A stretch of 57,638 nucleotides of DNA from Cytophagales bacterium (GTDB lineage Bacteria; Bacteroidota; Bacteroidia; Cytophagales; 172606-1). The stretch covers positions 1-57,638 of the forward strand of contig JAUJNL010000038.1 in NCBI GenBank assembly GCA_030448185.1, given 5' to 3'. Under the pieces are notes generated by a model that had not been told where the DNA came from, did not search any database, and was given only the letters and a program-made list of their open reading frames with translations. Every line of letters begins with the position of its first letter. Positions within the stretch are counted from its first letter, which is position 1. Below, piece by piece: positions 36,710 to 47,809 of the stretch. Both the position numbers and the translations under genes were made by a program.

Positions 36710-39700
36710 TTAGAAAATGTATTTAAGCCCCAGGTGGACCTGGTAGGGACTCGTCACCCGGTAACGTTTTTGGCCCGCGTCCTTATTGAGCGCATATACC
36801 CAGCTTTGGGTAGCCGTATCAAACCGCTCTACGTTGTTATAAAGCTGGGTATTATATACTTCGTGGAAGCCGCCCCACTCCTTGTTCAGCAGGTTGAGAA
36901 AGTTGAACACATCGGCCCGGAGTTCTACCCGCTGCGACTTGATTGTGCGAAACTGCTTTACCAGACTTACGTCAGGAATAACGCCAGGGCTGCAAACCAC
37001 CGTTAGAAGCCGCAAACGAACCCATGTTTTCTTCCAGGTATTTCCGGTACTCGGGAGAGGTTTTTGCCAATAGTTCAGTCATGCCCGACTGCAAGTTCTC
37101 GGGCGTAGCGGGGCTATTGGGATCGAATACGAAAGGCGGGGATATATTACCACCCGGCTGGTTCAAGTTGATACCTTGAATATCACGATTACCGGCGATG
37201 GTTGCCGTAAACCGGTCGGCCTGCTGGGCAATAAAGTTAAGACTGAGCGAAAAACCGTAGAGCGTCGGAGATACGCCGTTAACGATAATCTTGTGGCGCA
37301 GGTCTTCGCCGTCGTAGTAATTAGCGTACTGCCGCCCCCAGTTTTGGTATGACTGCCCTACGCGGTGGGCTTCCGTGGCATCCCCCGAGTTATAGGCCGG
37401 CGAGCCTTTCGAAGCCCCTCTAGTGTACGAAAGGTTTAGTTGTCCGTCCCTAATCTTCATATTAGCCTCGGCCACGAAAGCCCAGAAAGTAGCCGCCCAG
37501 TCGGCATTGGTAAATTCGAGCACCTGCGTAAACTTATTGGATTTACGGGCCAGGTCATAAGGGGCCTGCGTGGATTTATCCGTCAAAGATTCCCGTGGCA
37601 CGTATACTTCCCGGTTGCCTTCGCCGGGCAGGGTAAAATACGGGTCGTCCAGGTTGCGGTTTTCGAAAATGTAATTTCCCCGCGTACGGTTATAGTAAAC
37701 TCCTGCCCCCACGTTGAGCCAGTCGGTCAGGTACCGGTAGTAGTTGAAGTTAAACTTAAGCGTTTTAGGTGTTTTCAGGTTCTTGTCGAGTAGAATCACC
37801 AGGGCTGCCGGTTCGGTGAATTTGCCTTTCGTGACCAGTTCATTGATGTATCCCTCGCCGGGTACGTAGCGGTTGAAATCCCGGAAGAAATTAGGCCAGT
37901 CAGCTATGGGCAGGTCCTCTTGGGTAAAACCAGGCAGGCGGGTATCAGCCACCACTGTTTTGTAGTCTACCCCGTTGTCAATGTGGGTCATGGTCAGCAC
38001 CTGCGTGGTAAACTGGGAGACGAACTGCCCGGCCCCGAATTTGAAAATATTATTGCCGTCACCCGTCAGGTCCCAGGTCAGGTTCACGCGGGGCTGGAAG
38101 CCAGTCCAATCGAAGGGACTGGTATTGTTACGCAGGCCCAGTTCCTGCTCCAGGGTGGCGTTGTAATTGGGCTTTTTGGGAATCCAGGTAGCATCCCAGC
38201 GCAAGGCAGCTATCAGGTTGAGGTTTTGGGTCAGGTTGGTTTCCATTTGCCCGTACAGGCCCAGTTCCAGGATATAAGGCCGCTTGTAGCCCCCCACGCC
38301 GCCCACCGGTGTTTTGCGTTCAAAGCGGTAGGGCTGGTTAGCCCGTAGTTTTTCAATGCTTTCGTAGAAAAACTCGCCCTGCTGGTAGTGCGTTAGGTTG
38401 TCGTTAAGCTGGTTGTAGAGGAAATCTCCGCCGACGGTAAAGGTATTTTTGCCCGCCACAAAATTCGTATTATTAATAATCTGGTAGTTGTACTCCTGAA
38501 TGATTTCCGGAATCCAGTACTGGTTGCCCCAGAATACCTCCCGGTTACGCGAGGTGCCGTCTTCAAAGACCGAACGTACCGCTACCCGGCCCACCGGAGC
38601 GCGATTGTAGATCAGTTGATTGGGTCGTTTCACATCGGCGTAACTCAAGCGCAGGTCGTTGGTAGTTTTGGCGTTGATCCGGCTGCGCAGGGAAAGGAGG
38701 AGCGAATGATCGTAGGATTTTTCTTCGTACTGCGTAGACAGCAAGCCTCCACCTTTGATCTTGCGGGGGTTATAGAAGGTGTGGTAGTTGTACCGCAGCG
38801 TCAGTTGGTTGGCCGGATTGATCTGCCAGTCGAAACGGGAGAGCAGGTTAAAGGTATTGTTGGGAGTCTGGATGGAGCCGTACTGCTTGCCGTGCGAAGG
38901 AACGGGTACCTGGAACGTAGGGCCTTCCAGAATGCGCACAATCTCGTCCATGTTCGCTTGGGTAATGCCCAGGTTTTTTTCGGCTTCGGCCAGCGTGGAA
39001 CCGGCCGTCTCGAAATTTTCCACGTTGTAGGGCGCCACGTTGGAATAGCGATCCGCCGTTACGAAGAAATGCAGCTTATTCTTGATAATGGGACCACCCA
39101 AACTCACCCCGTACTGGCTGATGGTAAAGTCGCCGGAAGGCGTGGTGCGTCCGCCCTGACTGTCGCGGATGAATTGGTCTCCGGTGAGAAAATCACCGGA
39201 ATAATAGCCGAAGGCGGAGCCGTGGAACTCGTTGGTGCCCGACTTAGTAACGGCCTTGATGACGGCGCCGCCCCCACGACCGTTGGTTACGTCGTAGGCA
39301 TTGTTAACTACTTCAAACTCCCGGATGGCTTCCAGCGATACGGGAAAAGCCCCGCCCACCAGGTCGCCAAATACGTTGCGCCGGTTGGATACGCCGTCTA
39401 ATAAATAACCCGTCATGCCCGCCTTACTACCCGCTGCTACATTGTTGCGGGTTAGTGGGGAAAGGTTGGCCAGTGCATTGTAGTTACGGGTCGCCGTAGG
39501 AATACGGTTAAGGGTTTGTCCGCTGATTTTGGTGGCATTGCCCAGGCGGGCCTTGTCGGTTTTGAAATCGTTGGCAGTCACCACTACTTCGTTTAGTTGC
39601 GTTTCGCCCGGTTCCAGCCGAACGGTACCCACCTCAATTAAATCGCCCTGTGAAAGATGGTAGCCCTTGCGCGTCGCAGTACCATAGCCCACGAAACTGA

Positions 39701-39950
39701 TGGTCACCGTGTAGGGGCCGCCAAGTTGCAGGTCTTTCAGTAAAAACCTACCCGACACGTCCGTCACGGTTCCGTTGAAAAAACCCGTACTCTCATTTTT
39801 TACCTGTATAGTAGCCCCTACAAAGGGTTCTAACCCCGAATCATCTACCACGTACCCTCTTATATTGGCAGCAGTACCCTGCGCCCATCCATTCATTGCT
39901 GAGCCGGCCACGAACAGGAGTGTCATCCAGAGGAGTCGAAGTGTTTTCAT
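36710..39950 (-). CDS. Oar-like TonB-dependent receptor with CarboxypepD_reg domain, one frameshift
   Basis: This is a large outer-membrane receptor of about 1080 codons. The signal peptide (LLWMTLLFVAGSAMNGWAQ) starts at ATG 39950; an upstream in-frame codon at 40004 adds an unlikely tail. A CarboxypepD_reg domain (NIRGYVVDDSGLEPFVGATI) and plug (LNEVVVTANDFKTDKARLG, GGGAVIKAVTKSGTNEFHGS) precede the barrel. The GAVIKAVTKSGTN phrase is typical of Oar/OmpA-related receptors, as distinct from SusC. One base is lost near 36985, and the rest (SLVKQFRTIKSQRVELRADV...NLLNKEWGG) continues to the terminal Phe (LGLKYIF) at 36710. Such proteins have been linked to adhesion or protease export, but the ligand here is unknown. 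Confidence 0.9.
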
Positions 39951-40615
39951 AATGGTAGGTTGGAAGGAGAATAATGGTTTGAAGCCACAAAAGAACAGTT
40001 TCACTATTACTGGGCAGTTAATGACTGATTAAGAAATAGTTAGCCGGCCTAATTTGTGGGTTTAGACCAGGAAAAGTTTCCAAGGTAACGACTCCCTTAA
40101 GGGTAACAACTCCATTAATTCGGTTAGCTTTGAAAAAAGAGGTGCGTTTTGAGTAGCAGTAAGTCAGACAAGAAACTTCTGACTTCGGTACCAGTAATTT
40201 TTCGCCTAACGCCGAAATAAGGAGCGTAAACTTTAACCTTCAATTCAAGAGAGGGTAGGGGAAGTCCTGCCCTATTGCTGCAGACGGCAGGTGAAGTGCC
40301 TCCCGGAGAATGGTCACTAAACCTTGATTTTCTGAAAGAGCAGCAAGCCCTTGTCCGCTTCCCTGACCCGGCCGCAATGTGACCTGGTTGACATACATAA
40401 TATAAGAAAGCTGCAGCACAACAGTCTCATCTTTTAGCTACTGATCTTGTTCACCTCCGGACAGCTGTTGTTCCATTTCGAACACACTCGTAATGTTTAA
40501 GGTGGGCCAATCAGCTCATAAGGCCCGTTTTTTAATCCTGGTACTATATTTGATTTAAAAAATAGTATCTAATAATCCGACAATCTGATCCTTCATTAAG
40601 CAATTTGAGTGGACC
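39951..40615. other. Intergenic region between divergent receptor and padR genes
   Basis: No gene is supported. Near 40125-40132 TAGCTTTG fits TAnnTTTG, but no matching -33 element is visible. The padR gene begins at ATG 40616. Confidence 0.4.
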
Positions 40616-40957
40616 ATGCGCAAAACCGTACTCGGGGAACTGGAAGAGCTTGTCCTGCTGGTCGTAGCAGCCAGCCAGGAAGATGCCTACGGCGTGACCG
40701 TCTGCGAACAGCTCGAAGCTGAGACGGGCCGTAGTTTCAGCATCAGTGCCGTGCACACGACGCTCTACCGACTGGAAGAAAAAGGCTTTCTCTCCTCCCA
40801 GGTCGGCGGGGCTACTGCTGAGCGGGGCGGGCGCAGGAAGCGCTTGTTTGCCCTTACGCCAGCCGGAGGCAGAATCTTACTGGATATACAACAAACCCGC
40901 TTACGGCTTTGGCAGGCCATCCCCCAGAGCAAATTACAACTCCTTGGGTTGGCCTGA
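40616..40957 (+). CDS. PadR-family transcriptional regulator
   Basis: This is a small winged-helix repressor. ATG 40616 gives MRKTVLGELEELVLLVVAAS, then DAYGVTVCEQLEAETGRS, and the diagnostic recognition region FSISAVHTTLYRLEEKGFLS and ATAERGGRRKRLFALTPAG. At 113 aa it matches the short PadR-s2 type. Its stop lies 30 nt before an FtsX/MacB-like permease. PadR proteins in this phylum commonly regulate such adjacent permeases, so autoregulation plus control of that transporter is the likely role. The frame is intact. The effector is unknown. Confidence 0.92.
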   Translation: MRKTVLGELEELVLLVVAASQEDAYGVTVCEQLEAETGRSFSISAVHTTLYRLEEKGFLSSQVGGATAERGGRRKRLFALTPAGGRILLDIQQTRLRLWQAIPQSKLQLLGLA

Positions 40958-40987
40958 GGCCAACTCGTAGCCAATCTCATTACTCCC

Positions 40988-43712
40988 ATGAGCCGCAACT
41001 CCAACCAGACCCGCTCCCGACCCGGCAATCAGGCACCGCTCCCGCCCCGCTGGGCGGATCATCTGCTGGAGTGGTTGGTAGCGCCTCATCTGTTGGAGTA
41101 CGTGCAGGGGGATTTACACGAAATATTTTCTAAACGCGTGGCACAAGTAGGAACTACAAGAGCCCAGTGTGAATACGTGTGGGCAGTGCTCCAGTGTTTA
41201 ACCCCCTTCTTTACCAGACGCAAACCGAGTGAACATCCTCAACCTTCCAACCTTTACCTCTATATGCTTGGCAATTACGTTAAAATCGCCCTCCGAACGC
41301 TGTCCCGGAGCAAACTCTACGCCGCCCTCAATGTAGCCGGACTCACTTTTGGCCTGACTTGCTTTGTACTCATCGGACTGTACCTGTTCGATGAACTGAC
41401 CTTTGACCAGCAACACGACAAAGCGGACCGGATCTACCGGGTCATTGAACACCGCAAAGACAAAACCCAGGAACTCACCATTGCGGCGGCCAGCTACCTG
41501 CTGGCCGAAGAATCCAGGAAACAGCTGCCCCAGGTCGAAAATACCGTGCGGATCAGCCGGGTCGGACGGGCCAACCTGTCGAGTCCCGAAAACCCAGTCA
41601 AGTTTCAGGAGACCATCGCCTTTGCCGACCCCAGCCTGATGGAGATATTCGATTTTGAAGTGGTGGATGGGGAAACCAAAACGGCGTTAAATGAGCCCAA
41701 CTCGATCATTATCGTCGAAGAACTGGCGCAACGGCTGTTTAATTCCTCCCGCGTAGCCGGCAGAACTGTCCTACTTGACATTATGGATGCCCCGCTCAAA
41801 GTGACGGCCGTGCTGAAAAATCACCCCCGCAATTCCAGTTTCGATTTCAGTTCGATGCTTTCGATGACTGCCACGCCCTTCGGGGAGGAAGCCTTCAAGG
41901 ATTGGTCCTCGCACAATTACCTGGTGTTTGCCCTGTTGAAGGCACAGGCAAAACCGGAAGCAGTGGCCCAAAAGATGACTTCGCTGGTACAGACGAACGT
42001 CAAGCCCGAAGCCGGAACCTCGCGGACCTACAGCCTGCAGCCCCTCACCGACATGCACCTGCATTCGGAAAATATTGTAGACGGAGCCCGCAACCAAAAT
42101 GTGGCGGCGATGGGGCAGGGAACACTGCTTTACCTGCAAATCTTTGCCATTGTAGCCGGGTTTGTGCTCCTTGTTGCCGCGATCAACTACATGAACCTGA
42201 CCACGGCACGGGCCACCCGCCGCGCGAAAGAAATCGGGGTTCGCAAAGTCAACGGGGCCTTGCGTAGTCAGCTCGTGAAGCAATTTCTGGTGGAATCGCT
42301 GCTCATCACCCTTATTGCCTTTCTGCTTTCGGTCCTGCTGGTCAATCTGATGCTGCCGGCTTTCAACGCATTCACCGGAAAACAACTCTCTCTTGGTCTG
42401 GGAACTGATTACCGGGTGTGGCTCTACACGTGCAGTGCTGTACTGGTCACCGGCCTGCTCTCGGGCAGTTACCCCGCCTTGTTGCTCTCGCGTTTGAAGC
42501 CCTCGGTATTATTCAAAAGCATCCCCTTGGTCAGTAAGGGCAATCTCTCTTTGCGAAAAGGCCTGGTCGTGTTCCAGTTTGCCATTTCCGTGGTGATCAT
42601 GATTGCCACGATGGTGCTCTACCTGCAAATCCGCTACGTCAATAGCAAGGACTTAGGGTTTGCAAAAGACCTGTTGGTCGTAGTGGATATCAACAGCGGC
42701 AAAGCAAGGGCGGAAGCCGGGGTCATCAAAGCGGAACTGGCCAGACTTCCGGGGGTGAAAACGGTATCGGTTACGTCCCGCGTTCCGGGGAATGGAAAAT
42801 CATTCCAACCGTTAAAATCAAGCCACAGGGTAACGGTGAGGAGCATCAAACCGCTTATCTGATCGGCGCCGATGAGAATTTCAGCCGCACCTTCCAGGTG
42901 CAGCTGCTGAAGGGAAGAAATTTTACCGGCCCAGCGGATTCTTCTGCCATTCTGCTCAACGAAACGGCGGCCAAAGCCCTCCATATTGAAGAAGCCTCCG
43001 GCCAGCTGGTGGAGATCCGGCGCGGGCCTTCGGCGGTACTTATGCTCCCCTGAATGAGGCGAACCGGCCCTTTACGGCCCGCGTGATCGGCATTGTAAAG
43101 GATTTTCACTTTCAGTCGTTGCGGGAAAAGATCGCTCCTTTGGTACTGGCTTACCAGAACAATCCGGTCCATGTGATTGATTATTTCACGGCTAACCTGG
43201 CGGAAGGAAACCTGACGGCTACGTTGAAAAGTATGGAAGCGGCCATGGCCAGAATTGACCCGGACCACACTTTTGAATATCATTTTCTGGATGAACAACT
43301 GGCTCGTTTTTACCTTGAGGACCAACGGCGGGAAGCCCTGCTGATCTGGGTCGCTTTTGCAGCCATCTTTATTGCTTGCTTAGGGCTGTTCGGGCTGGCT
43401 ACCTTCACTGCTGAACAACGGATTAAAGAGATTGGGGTACGTAAGGTACTGGGCGCCACTATATACAGTATCATAATCTTGCTCAGCAAAGACTTTCTGA
43501 AGTTGGTGCTCCTGGCCATCCTGCTGGCCAGCCCGATTGCCTGGTATGCTACGCGTCGGTGGCTAGAAGAGTTTGCTTATCATATTGATGTGGCCTGGTG
43601 GGTATTTGCCCTGGCAGGCCTGCTGGCCGTGGGCATCGCCCTGCTCACGGTTAGCTATCAGAGCATTAAAGCCGCTTTAATGAACCCGGTGAAAAGTTTA
43701 CGCAGTGAATAA
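40988..43712 (+). CDS. MacB/FtsX-type ABC transporter permease, two frameshifts
   Basis: This is a permease of about 908 codons with an extra N-terminal helical domain (RWADHLLEWLVAPHLLEYVQ, GDLHEIFSKRV) typical of PadR-linked permeases. The first MacB_PCD and FtsX block follows: NYVKIALRTLSRSKLYAALN, then TM helices GLTFGLTCFVLIGLYLF, LLYLQIFAIVAGFVLLVAAI and LLITLIAFLLSVLLVNLML. The second block repeats it: LLIWVAFAAIFIACLGLFGL, EQRIKEIGVRKVLGATIYSI, LVLLAILLASPIAWYATR. Its ATPase is not in the window. Frame changes near 42820 and 43045 each need one base. The fold implies mechanotransmission-type export or lipoprotein/peptide transport. It forms an operon with padR and ends in a hairpin at 43744. 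Confidence 0.88.
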
Positions 43713-43743
43713 AAGAGGAGTACCAAAGGTTCCAATATTGAGA

Positions 43744-43772
43744 GGAGGGACTTCTCCCTCCCCTTTCTTTTT
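43744..43772 (+). terminator. Terminator of the padR-permease operon
   Basis: GGAGGGA-CTTC-TCCCTCC hairpin followed by a T-rich tract (CCTTTCTTTTTC). No gene is seen from here to 44103 apart from the inverted repeat below. Confidence 0.75.
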
Positions 43773-44029
43773 CCCAAATGTGAGTGTCGCTGTTATGCTT
43801 AGTTGACTTCAGAGGCTGCCGTGGAGAAGAAGGGACTCCACCAAACAAGTATTTGTGCCAGTAGTGTCACTTCTACTTTGGAACGCTGGCATGTAGTAGT
43901 AAAATCGAGTGATTTCCCAACTACACTCACATAGAAGAAAAACCTGCGTAGCTGAACAGGAAAGGGGCTAACTCGTGGAACAATTTTTTACTACACAGAC
44001 TCCAATGAAAGTATTGTACCAAACATTTA

Positions 44030-44089
44030 GGCCTTCATTGTCAGTAATAGGAAATCGATGACGGCTTCCTATTACTGACAATGAAGGCC
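44030..44089. repeat. 24-bp perfect inverted repeat with 12-nt loop
   Basis: Arms 44030-44053 and 44066-44089 are perfect inverted copies beginning GGCCTTCATTGTCAGTAATA. They lie 14 nt beyond the stop of the small minus-strand gene at 44104. There is no T run on either side, so a simple terminator is not the obvious reading. Confidence 0.9.
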
Positions 44090-44103
44090 CATTTGATGGA
44101 AGC

Positions 44104-44366
44104 CTAAGCTTTTAGCAATTTTTCCACGTCAATCCTTTCCAGATAATTATCCAGTCGCTTGATATTCGAAATGGGGTGACTTCCTTTACCTAGTTTCGTT
44201 TCTTGTCATATTGAACCTCCATATAAAAAGTATTGAGGTTGTGGAGGATAAACCAATCCTGTTTTGCCTGAATCATGAAAAGCAACTGGCCTTTATCTCT
44301 GACCATTTCGAACCTCTCCTTCAGGTCCAGCCGGATGAAATCATATAAGGTGGGGTGAGTAGTCAT
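44104..44366 (-). CDS. Small hypothetical protein, ~87 aa, frameshifted
   Basis: ATG 44366 opens MTTHPTLYDFIRLDLKERFE, continues QAKQDWFILHNLNTFYMEVQ and YDKKRN. After one indel near 44190 it continues SNIKRLDNYLERIDVEKLLK and ends at TAG 44104. It is soluble, helical and charged. It lies 49 nt downstream of a Uma2 nuclease gene on the same strand, so it may be part of that unit. I do not recognise the family. Confidence 0.5.
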
Positions 44367-44415
44367 AGTCTGGTGAATATAAGCTACTAAGTTTTAGAAA
44401 TGCCTGCTGAGAGTC

Positions 44416-45030
44416 TTAAGTGAATAACTCTGCTACCTGTATCTGGAAGCCTTCTACTGCGGTTGAGAGGAGTACGCCATCCTTCTTTTTGGCCTCCAGC
44501 TCGTATTTACTTGTTTCTCGATTGAGCAGATACTGTTCAATCTCTTGCTTTTTGGGGTCAATAATCCAGTATTCGGTAACCCCATTGGTAGCATAGTCCT
44601 CAAACTTAATGCCCCGGTCAATTGCTGCCGTTTTCTCAGAGAGGATTTCGACAATAAAATCCGGTACCGGAAAGATATACTGGTCATCAGTGAATTGGTC
44701 TGATTTCTCTTTGCTGAAAAAACAGATATCCGGCTCGTAGTCATTCCTGGTCATGCGGACCATTGTCTTTTCAGAGCCTACTTCTCCCAGTTGGTGAGCC
44801 TCCACATGACCGAGGAGTTTTACCAGTAGTTTATGGTAGACCCGGAAGTGTCTTCTTTTGACGGGAGAATTATACACAATGCCTTCCCCGTTGATAAACT
44901 CGGCTTTCTCATCATCCCGGACCTTGTCCCAGAACTCATGTCGGCGAATTTGTTCGGCTTCCCAGAACTGCTTTAACTCTTCCAGGTACCTCAGTAGGTC
45001 CGGGGATTGTTTGATCTGGTCCAGCTGCAT
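44416..45030 (-). CDS. Uma2-family (DUF820) PD-(D/E)XK nuclease-like protein
   Basis: This is a predicted nuclease of the Uma2 family, related to restriction-endonuclease folds. The core motif reads YEPDICFFSKE with the Asp, then VPDFIVEILSEKTAAIDRG with the Glu, followed by KFEDYATNGVTEYWIIDPKK. This is the D...E-x-x-S-x-x-T...YWxxD pattern. Residues 1-55 form an extra helical N-terminus (IKQSPDLLRYLEELKQFWEA). At 204 aa it is intact from ATG 45030. A serine recombinase gene ends 22 nt upstream on the same strand. Uma2 genes are abundant in cyanobacteria and Bacteroidota and often sit in mobile or variable regions; a physiological role is not established. Confidence 0.88.
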   Translation of the reverse strand: MQLDQIKQSPDLLRYLEELKQFWEAEQIRRHEFWDKVRDDEKAEFINGEGIVYNSPVKRRHFRVYHKLLVKLLGHVEAHQLGEVGSEKTMVRMTRNDYEPDICFFSKEKSDQFTDDQYIFPVPDFIVEILSEKTAAIDRGIKFEDYATNGVTEYWIIDPKKQEIEQYLLNRETSKYELEAKKKDGVLLSTAVEGFQIQVAELFT

Positions 45031-45051
45031 ATGGCTTATTACTTTACTAGC

Positions 45052-45608
45052 TTAATACTTTAAATACCGGTACAGGGTCGGCTTGGAAATGGAAAGCTTC
45101 TTACAGATCTGTCCGATGGATAACTCTTTGGCCGCATGGAGTTGTTTGGCGGCCAGTGCCGTAGTCATGGCTTCTTTGGATAATCCTTTCGGTCTTCCAC
45201 CGATCCGGCCGCGGGTTCTAGCTGCTTCCAGTCCGGCTTTGGTTCTTTCCTGAATCATAGCCCACTCGATAGGGCAAAGGCCGCCCCGATGTGGAAGAAC
45301 AGCCGGCCCTGGGGAGTAGCTGTATGGATGCCATCCTGCAGGCTGACAAATTCCACCTTCTTTTCGGATAGTTCCTGGACCAACTGGATTAAATCACGAA
45401 TCGACCTTCCCAACCGGTCAAGCTTCCAGATCACCAGGGTGTCTCCTTCTCGTAAGGTCTCCAGCAGCTTCTGCAACTGGGGCCGCTCGGTGTTCTTGCC
45501 GCTTTTCTTCTCCTGGTAGATCTTTTGGCACCCAGATTTGTTTAAAGCGTCCAGCTGCAGCTCCAGGTTCTGGTCCTGGGTGGAAACCCGGGCATAACCA
45601 ATATTCAT
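45052..45608 (-). CDS. Serine recombinase (resolvase/invertase), one frameshift
   Basis: This is a site-specific DNA recombinase of the Tn3-resolvase/Hin type, about 185 codons. The N-terminal catalytic domain shows MNIGYARVSTQDQN with Ser9 as the nucleophile, then LVIWKLDRLGRSIRDLIQLV. A one-base change near 45262 in FALSSGL hides the join to IEWAMIQERTKAGLEAARTR and RGRIGGRPKGL. The C-terminal helix-turn-helix reads SIGQICKKLSISKPTLYRYL. It starts at ATG 45608. The product belongs to the short recombinases of mobile elements. It heads a minus-strand unit with Uma2 and a small gene, followed by a perfect 24-bp palindrome, so it may act on nearby inverted sites. Confidence 0.9.
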
Positions 45609-45850
45609 ATTGTAATGGTAAAATTGTCTGTCACGCTCCTTTAAGGTAATAAAAAACGCTCATCTATCCAATAACGAGACTTTGAATCGTATTACGAGTT
45701 TTAGTTACACTTGAGCCGATAGTCAAATCAGCCTGAGGTAAAGCAAAAGGGGAGTTGGGCAGGGAAGGAGGAAAGTGGCGGGTGAGGATACAAAAAAGGG
45801 CCCTATTGGAAGAATGGCTCCTTTGTCCTTTTGGCTCGCAGTTCCGCCGC

Positions 45851-47070
45851 TTATACGATTGCCAGCATCCGGTTTCGAACCAACAGGCAGGCGCCTATAA
45901 TGCCGGCCCTTTCTCCCAACTTCGACATCTTCAACTGCGTATCGTTGCTGACGAGGCTAAGGGAATATTTGTTGATGGCGCTTTTAATGGGAAGTCTGAT
46001 GTACTCTCCTGTAACCGCCAGGCTGCCGCCCAGAATGACCAGTTCAGGATTAAACAGGTTAATGAGCAGGGCGATGCCTTTGCCCAGGTTCTCTCCAATG
46101 GCGCCGATCAGTTCGATGGCAAGCATGTCATCAGCAATGGCAGCAGCAATAATGTCCTCCAATTGAATTTCCGGTAAAGCGCTTTTCCTGCCGGTAAGCA
46201 CTGAAGAAGATCCTTCCTGTAGTTTTTCCTGAACCATGCGGGTAAGTGCCCATCCGGAAGCTTCCGTTTCGAGGCAGCCTTTTTTGCCGCAGTGGCAGAT
46301 GATCTCATTTTTGAACAGGGGAATGTGGCCGAATTCGCCCGAAAAACCCGACTTGCCGTAGTATAACTGGCCATTCATGACAATGCCTAGACCGATTCCA
46401 TGGTCGAGGTTCAGAAACAACACGTCCTTTTCTCCGTTCACTACACCGGCGCAAAACTCTCCGTAAGCCATGGCCCTGGAATCATTTTCCAGAAAAGTCC
46501 TTATCCCAACCTTTGATTCAATGATCTTGCTCAAAGGTTCTTCATTGAAGTAGAAAAAGCTGTAGCTTAGAGCGGTTGCGTAATAAATGCGACCCGAAAG
46601 GTTCACTCCCATACCCAGAATTTTATTTCTCTGAATGACTGTAATTGTAATAAAATAAATGATGCGCACAACTCCTCCAGCGATTCAGGAGTGTTGGTCA
46701 GGTGGTACGGATGCCGTTCCGTTACTTTCACCAGGTTCTTCTGCAGATCTGACAAACCAATGTTGATGTAGTATTTCCGCACGTCAACCCCAATAAAAAA
46801 CCCGAATTGGGCACGAGTCCGTACAGATTAGGCCGACGGCCACCAGTGGAATCCACCTTTCCGTACTCCTGCACCCAGCCGTCCTGCATCAGCTCGCCCA
46901 GCAGATTATTGACTTTGGGCGCACTCAGTTTCAGCTCGTCGCAGAGTTCGGCAATGGTCGAATTGCCGGTATTGGCTAACCAGGCAATTAAGGTTTTTTA
47001 AGCTGACATTTTTGTAAGCAACGCCCGTAATGCTTTCGTCATTCAGTTCTTCAAGGAAAGTTCTTTCCAT
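45851..47070 (-). CDS. ROK-family transcriptional repressor (NagC/Mlc-like), frameshifted
   Basis: This is a sugar-responsive repressor of about 406 codons. ATG 47070 opens MERTFLEELNDESITGVAYK. A helix-turn-helix (NSTIAELCDELKLSAPKVNN) is reached after an indel in a run of A near 46998. The ROK sugar-kinase-like domain starts at GRRPNLYGLVPNSGFFIGVD. After a shift near 46670 it continues with FLENDSRAMAYGEF, then DHGIGLGIVMNGQL and the zinc motif CHCGKKGCLE. It lies head-to-head with a FAD oxidoreductase stub and the SusC/SusD-symporter-epimerase genes. Control of that plus-strand locus by an N-acetylated or mannose-type sugar is therefore likely, but the ligand is an inference. Confidence 0.88.
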
Positions 47071-47305
47071 GTGCAATGCGCCGATAGTATTGATAAAATA
47101 ACGGGAAGTCCGGTTCTGATAAACTCATCTAAAATAGGTAAACCTTTTTAAATAAAGCCCGAGACCTTAGGGTGATTATGTAATTTATTTTCAGAAAGCC
47201 ACTAACAATTTAATATTATTATAAAACTTAAAAACTTAATAAAATATTTACATAAAGTTTGCTTCTTTTTTAAAATTTTATTACTTGACTTCATTCTCTG
47301 CACCA
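47071..47305. promoter_or_regulatory. Divergent promoter region of the ROK gene and the sugar-uptake locus
   Basis: This is a 235-bp, very AT-rich spacer between divergent genes. It is the expected site for the ROK operator. Near 47252 AAAGTTTG resembles the TAnnTTTG element with one mismatch. No clean palindrome stands out. Confidence 0.45.
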
Positions 47306-47770
47306 ATGAAATATCTGATCCATTTAGTAAGTATGCTGCTAGTCGTGTTTCAGGCGTTTTCGGCCCGGTCACAGCCCTACCATACCGATCTGGTGATTAT
47401 CGGGGGCCGGGCCAGCGGTACGATGGCTGGTATACAGGCGGCCCCGAATGGGCATAAACACCTGCTTATTGAGGAAACGGGTGGCCGGGCGGCGGCATGC
47501 TTACCTCAGTTGGTGTTTCCGCCGTTGACGGCAATCACCAACTGCCTTCCGGCGGACCGCTGACCGTAAATTTCTGGCGGAGGTGCTGAAAGTTCTCAAT
47601 ACGGATACGGATTATTCGAAAATCGCGGCCGACTGGGAACGCTTCGGGTTTGATCAGCCACTCCGGAAAAAAGAATTCCAACCTGAACCGCCGCACTGCG
47701 TCCGTGTTGCTTGATAGGTACCTGAATCCTTTTGCCCTGCCGGTAGATTTTACCGGTAAGCTTATTTCAT
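47306..47770 (+). pseudogene. FAD-dependent oxidoreductase, N-terminal stub
   Basis: A signal-like segment (YLIHLVSMLLVVFQAFSARS) is followed by the FAD-binding Rossmann strand TDLVIIGGRASGTMAGIQAA, in which GGxASG replaces GxGxxG by one base change. After an indel the frame reads VGVSAVDGNHQLPSGG, the standard next motif of the FAD_oxidored family (PF12831). The family usually spans ~550 residues, but here it is cut to about 100 recognisable ones, and the following 200 nt do not fit it. It is the first gene of the sugar-uptake locus. In such loci these enzymes oxidise unusual sugars; whether that applies here is an inference. Confidence 0.75.
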
Positions 47771-47809
47771 TGCCCTAATTATCAATAACCCTAACCAACC
47801 CAAGTAGTT

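Noticed and set aside
38616..39401. Long plus-strand open frame of 261 codons
   Set aside because: It lies antisense to the Oar-like receptor gene, which has strong family motifs. It is a shadow frame.
44030..44089. Ordinary rho-independent terminator
   Set aside because: The stem is very long and perfect, but neither side has a T run, so I report it as an inverted repeat instead.
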